Assembly: GCA_018241025.1 (NCBI GenBank)
Contig: JAFEEQ010000015.1
Location: 297,546 to 361,545, forward strand
Origin: Pseudomonadota bacterium
GTDB taxonomy: Bacteria > Pseudomonadota > Alphaproteobacteria > Micropepsales > Micropepsaceae
Direction of reading: 5' to 3'
Length of the DNA: 64,000 nt
This document shows positions 9,114-19,881 of the stretch, one piece after another. The notes below the pieces were generated by a model. It searched no databases, was not told the DNA's origin, and saw only the letters and a program-made list of their open reading frames with translations. Numbering within the stretch: the stretch's first letter is position 1; each line of letters opens with the position of its first letter. The translations under genes and the position numbers were made by a program.

Positions 9114-9565
9114 CGGCACACACGGAAACGCGTTTCGTCCCTTATAGCGCCGATCTGATGTTTGGGGTTGTCGCCGACGTCGAGAGCTATCCGCAGTTTC
9201 TGCCCTGGGTCGTTGCCCTGCGCATCCTGTCACGACGCCAAAGTCCGCCCCAAGAAGTCATGACGGCTGAAATGGCCGTCGGTTACGGCGCGCTACGCGA
9301 GAAATATACAAGCAAGGTCGAGCTCAATTCGCAGGCCCGAACAATCGACGTTACGCAGATCTCCGGGCCATTCCGTCAGCTCGAGAATCACTGGCGTTTC
9401 GCAGACGAGGGTGGCGGGTGCCGGATCGACTTCTCGATCACATACGAGTTCAAGAGTCGTCTGCTCAATGCGGTGGCGGGCGCAGCGTTCGGAAAGGTCT
9501 ATGTGAAAATGGCTGATGCCTTCGAGGCCCGCGCAAAGTCGCTGTCAGAGCAGCCTGTGCAATAG
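9110..9565 (+). CDS. Coenzyme Q-binding protein Coq10/RatA family
   Basis: 151-residue START-domain protein. Such proteins bind ubiquinone and aid its delivery to the respiratory chain; E. coli RatA is a relative. Supporting sequence: [27 protein letters not shown] at the N-terminus, and the C-terminal amphipathic helix in [16 protein letters not shown]. The GTG start at 9110 overlaps the lipA stop (GTGA). Its last 21 bases overlap the converging pncC gene. Confidence 0.88.
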   Translation: MTAHTETRFVPYSADLMFGVVADVESYPQFLPWVVALRILSRRQSPPQEVMTAEMAVGYGALREKYTSKVELNSQARTIDVTQISGPFRQLENHWRFADEGGGCRIDFSITYEFKSRLLNAVAGAAFGKVYVKMADAFEARAKSLSEQPVQ

Positions 9566-10033
9566 GCTCAATGCCGCCTCGCAGGTCTTCAGCCTGACTT
9601 CCGTGCGACCGATATCGCCGAACCGTTGTTCTTCATGAAGGATCGAACGTCCCTCGCGCGCGGCTGCGATATGAACCAACCCGATGGGTTTGCGCGGTGT
9701 TCCGCCGCCCGGGCCGGCGATGCCGGTAACGGCGACCGCCAGCTGCGCGTTTGAATTCTCGACGGCGCCTTCGGCCATCATTCGCGCGACAGCTTCAGAA
9801 ACCTCGCCCATGTCGGCAATGAGATCGCCGGGAACACCAAGCAGATCCTGCTTGGCGCGATTGGTATAGACGATCAGGCCACGATCGAAGACCGCCGATG
9901 ACCCGGGGATCTCTGTCAGGAGGGTCGCGATCATCCCGCCTGTGCAGCTTTCCGCGGTGCATATCCGCAGCTTGGCCTGTCGGGCATCGGCAATCACGAC
10001 TTCGGCAAGACGGAGCAGGGGAGAGGGAAACAT
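9545..10033 (-). CDS. pncC: Nicotinamide-nucleotide amidase (CinA C-terminal domain)
   Basis: 162-residue stand-alone CinA C-terminal-type enzyme. It deamidates nicotinamide mononucleotide to nicotinate mononucleotide, recycling NAD breakdown product. Diagnostic sequence: TAESCTGGMIATLLTEIPGSS with the catalytic Ser/Thr region, VYTNRAKQDLLGV, and AVTGIAGPGGGTPRKPIGLV. It is the last gene of the ispDF-GNAT-pgpA-pncC run, 21 nt after pgpA. Confidence 0.93.
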   Translation of the reverse strand: MFPSPLLRLAEVVIADARQAKLRICTAESCTGGMIATLLTEIPGSSAVFDRGLIVYTNRAKQDLLGVPGDLIADMGEVSEAVARMMAEGAVENSNAQLAVAVTGIAGPGGGTPRKPIGLVHIAAAREGRSILHEEQRFGDIGRTEVRLKTCEAALSLLHRLL

Positions 10034-10054
10034 GGGCGGTCCTTTGCAGATGTC

Positions 10055-10504
10055 TCAGAATATGCCCTGCCAGCGAGCCGCGGCAATGATCAGCGCCGTC
10101 AGAAGGCCCGCAATCAGATCGTCCGTCATGATGCCCCATCCGCCAGGCAACTTTTCGCCAAACGAGACGGGCCAAAGCTTTGAGATATCAAACAGGCGAA
10201 ATAACGCGAACGCCGCCGCATAGGCTGGAAGCGTGAGCGGTGAGGCGGCGCAGGCAATCCATTGGCCGGCCACTTCGTCTATAACGCACTCCGACGGATC
10301 TTCCTTGTTTCCGCGTCTGGCATATGTGCCGGTTGCCCAGATGCCGGCGCCATAAGCGACAAGGCCCGCAGCGAGCAAAGCCCACTGGCCGAAGTACGCC
10401 GAGATTGGCCAGGCAAGAAGAAGTCCGACAAGGCTGGCCACCGTGCCCGGCGCCACGGGCGCCCGTCCGACACCGAAGAAGGTCGAGATAGACGTTGCAA
10501 TCAT
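10055..10504 (-). CDS. pgpA: Phosphatidylglycerophosphatase A
   Basis: 149-residue integral membrane phosphatase making phosphatidylglycerol from PGP. The N-terminus has FFGVGRAPVAPGTVASLVGL, followed by three or four hydrophobic helices. The acidic motif ECVIDEVAGQWIA is typical of PgpA, and FDISKLWPV near the C-terminus is also conserved. The ATG at 10504 overlaps the GNAT stop as ATGA, so the upstream extension to 10651, which runs inside the GNAT gene, was discarded. Confidence 0.92.
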   Translation of the reverse strand: MIATSISTFFGVGRAPVAPGTVASLVGLLLAWPISAYFGQWALLAAGLVAYGAGIWATGTYARRGNKEDPSECVIDEVAGQWIACAASPLTLPAYAAAFALFRLFDISKLWPVSFGEKLPGGWGIMTDDLIAGLLTALIIAAARWQGIF

Positions 10505-10923
10505 TGAATCGGGAAGACATACATGTTGGCCGGCGACCCTTCGAGACTGCCTCCAGTGCTGGAATAAAGGCCATTGCCTGCAACGTTGTTGGTCTCGGTC
10601 AGGACCCACATTTCCCGAACACCACGAACCTGGCAGGTCTCGCGCAGACAATCGATCATCGCACGGCCGGCTCCGCGCCTTTGAAAGTCTTCGTGAACAT
10701 CGACTTCATAGAGCAGAAAATCTGTAGCCTCGAAGCGGTGCAACAGGTGGCCGTAGATCCGCCCCATCGGCGCACCATCATCGTCCGTCGCGACAACCAT
10801 CAAGTATGTCGGCTCGCGCAAAAGCTCTGCGGCACGTGCCGGCTTTAGTGCGCCGGGATAGAACATGTCCTCGGCCCGGCACATCAGGGCTTCGTCGCCG
10901 GGTTTGAGAAGCCGGGTTCGCAT
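10501..10923 (-). CDS. GNAT acetyltransferase (AAC(3)-I-like)
   Basis: 140-residue GNAT-fold acetyltransferase. The acetyl-CoA motif is seen as VHEDFQRRGAGRAMIDCL (Q/RxxGxG/A). The segment LYEVDVHEDFQRRG and the C-terminal LYSSTGG...MYVFPI resemble the AAC(3)-I aminoglycoside acetyltransferase subgroup, but housekeeping relatives of that subgroup are common and no resistance role can be claimed. It sits between ispDF and pgpA, with ATGA overlaps at both ends, so it is co-translated with them. Confidence 0.82.
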   Translation of the reverse strand: MRTRLLKPGDEALMCRAEDMFYPGALKPARAAELLREPTYLMVVATDDDGAPMGRIYGHLLHRFEATDFLLYEVDVHEDFQRRGAGRAMIDCLRETCQVRGVREMWVLTETNNVAGNGLYSSTGGSLEGSPANMYVFPIQ

Positions 10924-12074
10924 CAAGGCATCCTGACGGTCGCGACAGCCTGCGCTGCCAGACCTTCGCGACGGCCCTCGAATCCAAGGCCTTCCGTCGT
11001 CGTTGCCTTGATGCTCACGCGCGACAAATCCAGCTTCAATATTTCCGCCACTCGCGCGCGCATTGCATCGCGGTGCGGTCCGACCTTCGGGCGCTCGCAA
11101 ATTATCGTCACGTCGCAATGGACGATGATGCCGCCTTTGTCGCGAACAAGGCTGGCGGCATGGTCGAGAAATTTCCAGGATGGTGCGCCGCGCCAGCGTT
11201 CTTCGGTAGGCGGAAAATGCTGTCCGATGTCGCCCTCGCCGATTGCTCCGAGGACTGCGTCGGTGAGAGCGTGAAGACCGGCATCGGCGTCGGAATGACC
11301 TTCCAGTGCGTTGTCATGCGGAATGCGGACGCCACAGAGCCAGACATGGTCGCCGGATGCGAAGCGATGGACGTCGTATCCAAGGCCCGTACGGGATTCA
11401 CCGAACCGCGCTGCGAGATGCCCCTCAGCGATGGCGAAGTCGTCCGGCGTGGTCACCTTCATGTTCAAATCTTCTCCCGCGACGTCGATGACTTGCAAGC
11501 CGGCAAGTTCGGCCAGCGCCATATCGTCCGTCAGATTTTCCTTTGCGAACCTGCGATGCGCCTCGAAAATCGACTGAAATTGAAACCCTTGCGGTGTCTG
11601 CGCGCGCAGCAGTCCCTCACGCGAAACGGTCGTCCATTTGCCATTCTCGCGCCGCCGCAACGTATCGGCGACGGGAACATGTGGGACGGCGCCGTCGACG
11701 CCGCTGTCGAGCGCGGCGATCACGTTGTCGATCACCTTGCTCGAGACGAGCGGTCTCGCCGCATCGTGGATCAGCACATAATCGGGCTTGCGGTGGGCAA
11801 GGGCTTCCAGCCCGTGCATGACAGAGTGCTGGCGCGTAGCGCCGCCGGCCAGCACCGGCAGAAGGTCGAGACCCGCAACCGTCAACTCATAAAGTGCCTG
11901 GTCGTTGGGTCCGATGGCGACCTGAATCATGTCGACTTCGGAATGCTTGGAGAAGGCTTCGAGCGTCCAGCGAAGGATGGGCTTGCCAAGCAGCGGGGCG
12001 TACTGCTTGGGCACGGAGCCACCGGCGCGCTCGCCCTTTCCGGCCGCCACGATCAATACGGCGATGCGCGCCAT
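10923..12074 (-). CDS. ispDF: Bifunctional MEP pathway enzyme IspD-IspF
   Basis: 383-residue fusion of two non-consecutive steps of the methylerythritol phosphate isoprenoid pathway. Residues 1 to about 225 are the IspD cytidylyltransferase (AAGKGERAGGSVPKQY nucleotide loop; HDAARPLV). The rest is IspF, 2C-methyl-D-erythritol 2,4-cyclodiphosphate synthase, with the metal motif GYDVHRF and SDADAGLHALTDA. The fusion is common in alphaproteobacteria. A GGAGG lies 4 nt before the ATG. It is the first gene of the four-gene coupled operon. Confidence 0.96.
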   Translation of the reverse strand: MARIAVLIVAAGKGERAGGSVPKQYAPLLGKPILRWTLEAFSKHSEVDMIQVAIGPNDQALYELTVAGLDLLPVLAGGATRQHSVMHGLEALAHRKPDYVLIHDAARPLVSSKVIDNVIAALDSGVDGAVPHVPVADTLRRRENGKWTTVSREGLLRAQTPQGFQFQSIFEAHRRFAKENLTDDMALAELAGLQVIDVAGEDLNMKVTTPDDFAIAEGHLAARFGESRTGLGYDVHRFASGDHVWLCGVRIPHDNALEGHSDADAGLHALTDAVLGAIGEGDIGQHFPPTEERWRGAPSWKFLDHAASLVRDKGGIIVHCDVTIICERPKVGPHRDAMRARVAEILKLDLSRVSIKATTTEGLGFEGRREGLAAQAVATVRMP

Positions 12075-12172
12075 GTTTCCTCCGTCGTATTCATCTGGGT
12101 ATCACGAACGCGGCGGAATAGAAGGGGTTTTACCGCCCCTTACCGCACCGCAACATTTCAGTTGCCTAGTTT

Positions 12173-13324
12173 GTGAACACTGCACTACCATGCCTAAGTT
12201 ATGGGCACGACACCGTGGTGAAGTCAGAGGACTTTGAACTCAAGGAAGGCGCGGCAACCGCTGCCATCGCCGGCGCCCTGCCAATGCCGCTGTTGGTCAT
12301 CTCCGGCGACATGCGTATCGCCTTCGTCAATCAGGCCGCGGAGCAATTCTTTGACACCGGAGCCGGGCTCCTCATTCGGCAGAACCTGACCGATCAGGTG
12401 CCTTTTGGAAGCCCGCTGATCCAGCTTGTCGCCCAAGCACGCGAGCGCGGCGCCTCGGTCAGCGAGAGAAATGTCGATTTGACGACACCACGGAACGGCG
12501 AACGGGTGGCCGACGTCATCGTGACGCCGCTCCCCGAGCCGGAAGATTCGGTCGTTATCGTTCTCCAGGAGCGCAGCCTCGCTCAGCGCATCGATCGACA
12601 ACTTCTTCATCGCGGCGCCGTCCGCTCGATGCATGGGATGGCGGCTGTGCTGGCGCACGAAATCAAAAATCCATTGGCCGGCATTCGCGGAGCCGCGCAG
12701 CTTCTGGAAGAATCAGGAACAGAGTCCGACAAAACGCTCACCCAGCTGATCTGCGACGAGGCAGATCGCATTCGCGCGCTCATCGACAGAATGGAATCGT
12801 TCGGTGACACGCGCGCATTGCCGCGTACGCCCGTGAACATCCACGAGGTTCTCGACCGCGTGCGCCGGGTCGCTGAAACCAGCTTTGCAAAAAATGCGAC
12901 CATCGTGGAGTCGTTCGATCCTTCACTACCTGCGGTACTTGGCGACCGCGACCAGCTGATTCAAGTCTTCATGAACCTTGTCCGCAACGCCGCGGACGCG
13001 CTGCCGGAGACCGGCGGCGAGATCACTCTGACAACGGGTTATCGTCCGGGTGTGCGTTTCGGCTCCGCCGTTGCCGGCGAGCGTCTCAGCCTTCCGCTCG
13101 AGGTAACCGTTCGCGACAACGGCTCCGGCGTACCGCCCGATCTGATGCCGCACATCTTCGATCCGTTCGTCACGACAAAGACACGAGGTTCGGGTCTGGG
13201 ACTGGCGCTGGTGGCCAAGATCGTCGGCGATCATGGCGGAGTTATCGAGTGCGATTCCCAGCCGCGCCGCACCATTTTCCGCATCCTGTTGCCCAAGGCG
13301 CAGGATCTAGTCGAAGGAGGCTGA
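12173..13324 (+). CDS. ntrB: Nitrogen regulation sensor histidine kinase NtrB
   Basis: Cytosolic PAS-histidine kinase that phosphorylates or dephosphorylates NtrC according to PII/nitrogen state. A PAS domain (about 30-130) is followed by the H-box [15 protein letters not shown] with His162, N-box [14 protein letters not shown]1 DNGSGVPPD and G2 GSGLGLALV. The start is uncertain: GTG at 12173 gives 383 residues, but GTG at 12215 or 12218 also works, and none has a strong ribosome site. It is followed by ntrC after one base. Confidence 0.93.
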   Translation: MNTALPCLSYGHDTVVKSEDFELKEGAATAAIAGALPMPLLVISGDMRIAFVNQAAEQFFDTGAGLLIRQNLTDQVPFGSPLIQLVAQARERGASVSERNVDLTTPRNGERVADVIVTPLPEPEDSVVIVLQERSLAQRIDRQLLHRGAVRSMHGMAAVLAHEIKNPLAGIRGAAQLLEESGTESDKTLTQLICDEADRIRALIDRMESFGDTRALPRTPVNIHEVLDRVRRVAETSFAKNATIVESFDPSLPAVLGDRDQLIQVFMNLVRNAADALPETGGEITLTTGYRPGVRFGSAVAGERLSLPLEVTVRDNGSGVPPDLMPHIFDPFVTTKTRGSGLGLALVAKIVGDHGGVIECDSQPRRTIFRILLPKAQDLVEGG

Positions 13325-13325
13325 C

Positions 13326-14774
<1,449 letters not shown>

Positions 14775-14900
14775 CCGGCCTAGGGATTTAACCCTGTTGC
14801 GCTATCGCAACGCAGCATTCTTGCAACATGCTGCGACCCGGTTACACTGTGTCGGATTCCTGAACGCCGCGAACGATTTAGCGAGCGACAGCGGAGCCTA
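14775..14900. promoter_or_regulatory. ntrC-ntrY intergenic region with hairpins
   Basis: 126-bp gap between ntrC and ntrY. It contains two successive inverted repeats: TTGCG-CTAT-CGCAA, then GCAGCAT-N9-ATGCTGC. They could attenuate read-through from ntrBC or act as an operator for ntrYX transcription. No T-tract follows, so a classical terminator is not supported. Confidence 0.4.
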
Positions 14901-17201
14901 ATGACGACGGCGAACTCGATAGACATGCCAGAAAATGGCGGTCCGATTGCATGGCTCCGGGCAATTTCCCGGCCGTCGCTGCTTGCCTTCGGCGTCGGTG
15001 TGCTCGCCGTTCTGGCGGGTGTCATGACGTATGTCACGGTAACCGGCGCGGGCCCGGTGAAGCCGACGCAGGACGTCGTCGACTCCCTCCTGATGATCAA
15101 TCTGCTTCTCGGGCTGGCACTTGGCGGCCTAATAGCCTGGCGACTGATCAGACTCTGGCGCGCGCGCTCCTCGGGAGTGGCCGGAGCGCGCCTTCACATC
15201 CGCCTGGTGGTCATCTTCGGCGCGATTGCGGTGACACCTGCTGTGCTCGTAGCCCTGTTCTCGGCGGTTACGCTCAATCTCGGCATCGAGGCCTGGTTTT
15301 CAAACCAGGTCCGCACCACGCTCGATAACGCCCAGAGCGTGGCCTACCGCTACATGCTCGACAAGGCACGCGGCGTGGCGACGGACGCCACGGAAATGAT
15401 GCTTTCCCTGCAAAATGATCCGTCGCTGATCGACAACAATCGGGAGGTCAAGACGGGCATGATGTTCGCGAAACTCGCGGACATGGCGGAGAAGCGCAAA
15501 CTGCTGGGCTCGTTCGTCATCGACGGGCAGGGCAACTACACCGGCAGCAACACGGATTTCAAATATTCGCAGGCGATGAAGCCCAGCGAAAGCGACCTCG
15601 AGTGGGCCAGAACGAATGCGGCGCCCATAACCTATGGCGATCCGAACACCGGCGTTGTCTACGCCCTGATACGGATATCCTTTCTGAAGGACGCCTACCT
15701 GCTGATCGCCCGGCCCGTCGATCCCGAGGTTTACGGCTGGTATCAGCGCATCAAGACCGAAGTCGGGGAGTTCAAGCGCCTCGACCAGATTCATTCGCGG
15801 GTGCAGCTGATATTTGCCGCGCTCTATGGCGTCGTATCGCTCGTCGTCCTGTTGGCGGCAATCTGGCTCGGCCTGTGGGCCGCCAACCGCCTCGTCCGAC
15901 CGATCTCCAGCCTGATCGGCGCGGCGGAAAGGGTTTCTGAAGGCGATCTGAAAGCCGAAGTCGAAATCGAGCGCGATGACGACGAGGTCGGCATTCTGGG
16001 CAAGACCTTCAATCGCATGATCTCGCAGCTCGCCGCCCAGCGCGGAGCGCTCGTTTCCGCGAACCGGCAGAATGAAGAACGGCGGCGTTTTACCGAAGCC
16101 GTTCTTGCCGGCGTCAGTGCCGGCGTGATTGGCATCGACCACGACGGGCTCATCACAATTGTGAACCGCGCCGCGGCGCGCCTGCTCAATGCCGATCCCG
16201 AGGAACTGGAAGGCCAGCACTACTCCGAGGCCGTGCCCGAGCTGGCGGCGCTGATCCGAAAGGCACTCGCCGAACCCGTGGCGCGATCGAGCGGTGAGGC
16301 GACCGTGAAGCGCGGAACGACCTCGAGGGTCTTGAGTGTCCAGGTCTCCAGCGAACGTGGAAACGACACGAGCGGCTACGTTGCGACCTTTGACGACATC
16401 ACCGACCTCGTTTCCGCACAGCGCACCGCGGCCTGGGCCGATGTGGCGCGCCGCATCGCGCATGAGATCAAGAATCCGCTGACGCCGATCCAGCTCTCGG
16501 CGGAGCGCCTCAAGCGGAAATATGCCAACGAGGTTTCAACCGATCCCGACGTATTTGCGCAGTGCACCGACACGATCATCCGGCAGGTGGGCGATATCGG
16601 CCGCATGGTCGATGAATTCTCATCCTTCGCGAGGATGCCTACGCCCGTCATGCGCCGGGAGAATGCACAGGAACTCATCCAACAGGCTGTATTCCTGCAG
16701 CGCGTCGCGAACCCGCAAATCACGTTCGACACCAGGCTCCCGAAGGATCCGACCTACATCGAGTGCGACGGACGTCTTCTGGCGCAGGCGCTCACGAACG
16801 TGATCAAGAATGCTACAGAGGGCGTTCAGGCGCGCATTGCAAAAGGCGACGACGACGCGCCGGGCAGGATCACCGTTGCGATAGAGCCGGGGGAGGAACG
16901 GGTGACGTTCCGGATCACCGACAACGGCATCGGCCTGCCGCACGACCAGCGCGACCGCCTGACCGAGCCTTATGTCACGACGCGCGCAAAGGGTACGGGT
17001 CTGGGGCTCGCGATCGTCCGCAAGATCATGGAAGACCATGGTGGCGAACTCGTCTTGCAGGATGCCGGACATGACGAGCCCGACCGGCAAGGCGAAATGC
17101 ACAGCGGCGCGGAGGTGCTCCTTATCCTTCCGCCGAAACAGAAGACTTCAAGGGAAAAGGCAATCGGGGATGAGCAAGAACGGATCGCAGATCGCGTCTG
17201 A
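14901..17201 (+). CDS. ntrY: Transmembrane nitrogen/redox sensor kinase NtrY
   Basis: 766-residue membrane histidine kinase partner of NtrX. N-terminal transmembrane helices (about 25-48, 65-82, 100-125) surround a periplasmic segment, and another helix lies near 310-335. A HAMP domain (RPISSLIGAAERVSEGDL), a PAS domain, H-box [19 protein letters not shown] with His521, and an ATPase domain (DNGIGLP, GTGLGLAIV) follow. Its 3' end overlaps ntrX by 32 nt, so the two are coupled. Confidence 0.94.
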   Translation: MTTANSIDMPENGGPIAWLRAISRPSLLAFGVGVLAVLAGVMTYVTVTGAGPVKPTQDVVDSLLMINLLLGLALGGLIAWRLIRLWRARSSGVAGARLHIRLVVIFGAIAVTPAVLVALFSAVTLNLGIEAWFSNQVRTTLDNAQSVAYRYMLDKARGVATDATEMMLSLQNDPSLIDNNREVKTGMMFAKLADMAEKRKLLGSFVIDGQGNYTGSNTDFKYSQAMKPSESDLEWARTNAAPITYGDPNTGVVYALIRISFLKDAYLLIARPVDPEVYGWYQRIKTEVGEFKRLDQIHSRVQLIFAALYGVVSLVVLLAAIWLGLWAANRLVRPISSLIGAAERVSEGDLKAEVEIERDDDEVGILGKTFNRMISQLAAQRGALVSANRQNEERRRFTEAVLAGVSAGVIGIDHDGLITIVNRAAARLLNADPEELEGQHYSEAVPELAALIRKALAEPVARSSGEATVKRGTTSRVLSVQVSSERGNDTSGYVATFDDITDLVSAQRTAAWADVARRIAHEIKNPLTPIQLSAERLKRKYANEVSTDPDVFAQCTDTIIRQVGDIGRMVDEFSSFARMPTPVMRRENAQELIQQAVFLQRVANPQITFDTRLPKDPTYIECDGRLLAQALTNVIKNATEGVQARIAKGDDDAPGRITVAIEPGEERVTFRITDNGIGLPHDQRDRLTEPYVTTRAKGTGLGLAIVRKIMEDHGGELVLQDAGHDEPDRQGEMHSGAEVLLILPPKQKTSREKAIGDEQERIADRV

Positions 17202-18585
17202 AATCCTGATCGTCGACGACGAAGAGGATATTCGCGATCTCATTTCAGGCATTCTCCGCGACGAGGGTTTTGAAACCCGGGTCGCAGGCGACAGCGATGG
17301 TGCCCTGGGAGCCGTGCGCCAGCGGCGGCCCCAGCTCGTCGTGCTGGATATCTGGCTTCAGGGCTCAAAGCTCGATGGGATCCAGGTACTCGACACACTG
17401 AAGCGCGAGCAGCCCGACCTTCCGGTGGTCATGATTTCGGGACACGGCACGATCGAAACAGCGGTATCCTCGATCAAGAAGGGCGCCTATGACTTCATCG
17501 AGAAACCCTTCAAGGCAGATCGCCTGATTCATGTCGTTGGCCGTGCGCTGGAAGCCTCGCGTCTGAAGCGGGAAGTACAGGAACTCAAGCTCAAAGCCGG
17601 CGACGAGACCGAACTGGTCGGCAATTCCTCGGCCATGTCGCAGCTGCGCCAATCCGTCGACAAGATAGCCCCGACCAACAGCCGCGTGTTCATCACCGGA
17701 CCTTCCGGTTCCGGAAAAGAGACCGTGGCGCGCCTGATCCATGCCCGGTCGCGCCGCGGCGGCAACGCCTTCGTTGCCGTGAATTGCGCCTCGATGGCGC
17801 CGTCACGGATCGAGTCCGAACTGTTCGGCGTCGAGAGCGCCGAGGATGGCCAGCGCAAGACGGGTATGCTCGAGCTTGCCCACAACGGCACGCTTTACCT
17901 CGACAAAGTCGGGGACATGCCGCTTGAGACCCAGGGCAAAATCCTGCGTGTTCTCGTCGACCAGACCTTCACACGCGTCGGCGGAACGACACGGGTACAA
18001 GTCGATGCTCGCGTGATCTGCTCGACGACCAAGGACCTTCGTGCCGAGATTGCCGCCGGTAAGTTCCGCGAGGACCTCTACCACCGGCTTAACGTCGTGC
18101 CGGTCCGCGTACCGTCGCTGTCCGAGCGGCGCGACGACATTCCACTGCTGGTGACGCATTTCATGAAGCGGCTGTCGGCAACGTCGGGCCTCGCGATGCG
18201 CGAGATCGGCGACGACGCGATGGCGGTGCTGCAGTCGCACGACTGGCCCGGAAATGTCCGCCAGTTGCGCAACATCGTCGAGCGCCTGCTGATCCTCGCG
18301 ACGGACGATGCGGCACAGGTCATCTCCGCCGACCTTCTTCCGACCGATCTTGGATCGAGTTCGCCCTGGGGCGGCGGTGGGCGGGGCGATCTGGTGATTT
18401 CGCTGCCGTTGCGCGAGGCCCGCGAGATATTCGAGCGCGACTATCTCATCGCGCAGATCAACCGCTTCGGCGGCAATATCTCGCGCACCGCGGCATTCAT
18501 CGGGATGGAGCGATCGGCGTTGCATCGCAAGTTGAAGTCGCTCGGCGTCGGTTCCAACGGGCGAGAGCAGGGCTTCAACGCGTGA
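17170..18585 (+). CDS. ntrX: Response regulator NtrX with altered Walker B
   Basis: 471-residue NtrC-family regulator paired with NtrY. Receiver domain with Asp60 (VVLDIWLQ); AAA+ domain with Walker A GPSGSGKE near 177-184; C-terminal Fis-type helix-turn-helix (NISRTAAFIGMERSALHRKL). As in other alphaproteobacterial NtrX proteins the GAFTGA sigma-54 loop is absent. Unusually, the Walker B motif reads LYLDKVGDM: Lys246 (AAA at 17905-17907) replaces the catalytic Glu. It therefore probably does not hydrolyse ATP as an activator does, and may act as a phospho-switched DNA-binding regulator. ATG at 17170 lies inside ntrY. Confidence 0.94.
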   Translation: MSKNGSQIASEILIVDDEEDIRDLISGILRDEGFETRVAGDSDGALGAVRQRRPQLVVLDIWLQGSKLDGIQVLDTLKREQPDLPVVMISGHGTIETAVSSIKKGAYDFIEKPFKADRLIHVVGRALEASRLKREVQELKLKAGDETELVGNSSAMSQLRQSVDKIAPTNSRVFITGPSGSGKETVARLIHARSRRGGNAFVAVNCASMAPSRIESELFGVESAEDGQRKTGMLELAHNGTLYLDKVGDMPLETQGKILRVLVDQTFTRVGGTTRVQVDARVICSTTKDLRAEIAAGKFREDLYHRLNVVPVRVPSLSERRDDIPLLVTHFMKRLSATSGLAMREIGDDAMAVLQSHDWPGNVRQLRNIVERLLILATDDAAQVISADLLPTDLGSSSPWGGGGRGDLVISLPLREAREIFERDYLIAQINRFGGNISRTAAFIGMERSALHRKLKSLGVGSNGREQGFNA

Positions 18586-19484
18586 GCAAGGGCTGGAACG
18601 ACCGCGCACCGGCCGGACGGTTGGCCTATGTCGACGGCCGCTATGTGGCGCATGGCAGCGCCGGCGTGCACATCGAGGACCGCGCCCTGCAATTGGGTGA
18701 CGGCATCTACGAAGTGTGCGGCGTCGAGGACGCCCACCTCATGGATGAGGAAGAGCATCTCGATCGTCTCGAGCGTTCGCTGCGCGAGATCGAGCTGACG
18801 ATGCCGATGTCGCGAACGGCGCTGAAGCTGGTGATGCGCGAACTGGTCCGGCGCAACCGCGTGCGCGATGGCTTGCTCTATCTGCAGGTGACGCGCGGCG
18901 CCGTCCGGCGCGACCATCCGATCCCGGAGAGAAGCCCGCGGCCGACGCTGATCCTGACCACGCGGGCGATGAGCCCGGATGTATTCGGCGCGCGCCGGCG
19001 CGACGGCGTGGCGGTGATCACGAGGCCGGATGAGCGCTGGGGGCGATGCGATATCAAGACGGTGCAGCTTCTGCCCAACCTGCTAGCCAAGACGGCGGCG
19101 CGGCGGGCAGGGGCGTACGAGGCTTGGCTGATCGATGAGGACGGTGTCGTCACCGAGGGAAGTTCCACGACAGCCTGGATCGTCGACGCCGAGGGTAAGC
19201 TTCGGACCCGGGCGCTGAGCAATGCCATTCTGCCCGGCGTGACGCGGCGGGTGATCCTGGAGGCGGTTGCGGCGGCCCAGTTTCCGGTGCGGGAAGAGAG
19301 TTTCCGGCTGGAAGACACAGCGACGGCCCGGGAAGCCTTCATTTCGTCCGCCACCGGAGTAATGCCAGTGACCCGGATCGACGGGAAGCCGGTCGGTGAC
19401 GGGCGGCCGGGGCCGGTAACGCGGCGGATTCAGGAGCTTTATTCCCTGACTTCCGCCGGTCGCGCCGGAAAAACAGGCAAATAG
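18582..19484 (+). CDS. dat: D-amino-acid aminotransferase (class IV PLP enzyme)
   Basis: 300-residue fold-type IV aminotransferase. It makes D-glutamate or D-alanine from 2-oxo acids, feeding peptidoglycan, though branched-chain or 4-amino-4-deoxychorismate activity cannot be excluded. The PLP Lys is Lys159 ([13 protein letters not shown]) and Glu192 ([11 protein letters not shown]) is the expected cofactor-ring partner. The N-terminus has [15 protein letters not shown]. The GTG start overlaps the ntrX stop (GTGA). This gene follows ntrX in many alphaproteobacteria. Confidence 0.9.
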   Translation: MSKGWNDRAPAGRLAYVDGRYVAHGSAGVHIEDRALQLGDGIYEVCGVEDAHLMDEEEHLDRLERSLREIELTMPMSRTALKLVMRELVRRNRVRDGLLYLQVTRGAVRRDHPIPERSPRPTLILTTRAMSPDVFGARRRDGVAVITRPDERWGRCDIKTVQLLPNLLAKTAARRAGAYEAWLIDEDGVVTEGSSTTAWIVDAEGKLRTRALSNAILPGVTRRVILEAVAAAQFPVREESFRLEDTATAREAFISSATGVMPVTRIDGKPVGDGRPGPVTRRIQELYSLTSAGRAGKTGK

Positions 19485-19567
19485 GCCTTTCGCAAACGCA
19501 GCAACACAGCATATTCTGTCGCGAGTGCTTCGCAGGGGCGCGAGGCACGTATCACTTGGATTCCCCG

Positions 19568-19819
19568 ATGAGCGAAAAACAACAAAATCTGCAAGACACG
19601 TTTCTGAACGCGGTCCGCAAGAGCAAATCGGCCGTCACGATCTTCCTGGTCAACGGCGTCAAGCTTCAAGGGAACATCACGTGGTTCGACAATTTCTGCG
19701 TTCTGCTGCGGCGGGACGGACAAGCCCAACTGGTTTACAAACACGCGATCTCGACCGTCATGCCGCTGGGACCGATCCAGCTGCAGGAGGAGACGGCCGT
19801 GGAAAAAGAGACCGCGTAA
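19568..19819 (+). CDS. hfq: RNA chaperone Hfq
   Basis: 83-residue Sm-like hexameric RNA chaperone that pairs small RNAs with mRNAs. Sm1 ([21 protein letters not shown]) and Sm2 ([10 protein letters not shown]) are both present, with Gln8 and the YKH motif that bind uridine-rich 3' ends. The ATG at 19568 was preferred to an in-frame TTG at 19556. hflX follows in the -1 frame, as is usual for hfq-hflX. Confidence 0.97.
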   Translation: MSEKQQNLQDTFLNAVRKSKSAVTIFLVNGVKLQGNITWFDNFCVLLRRDGQAQLVYKHAISTVMPLGPIQLQEETAVEKETA

Positions 19820-19881
19820 CCGACAAGAGCTCGAAGGCCGGCTATGACGGTGCGCGCGATCTGCTGCGCACGGCGTTCGTC

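Noticed and set aside
10501..10923. Calling the GNAT gene an aminoglycoside resistance gene
   Set aside because: Similarity to the AAC(3)-I subgroup is general and the gene is embedded in a housekeeping operon.
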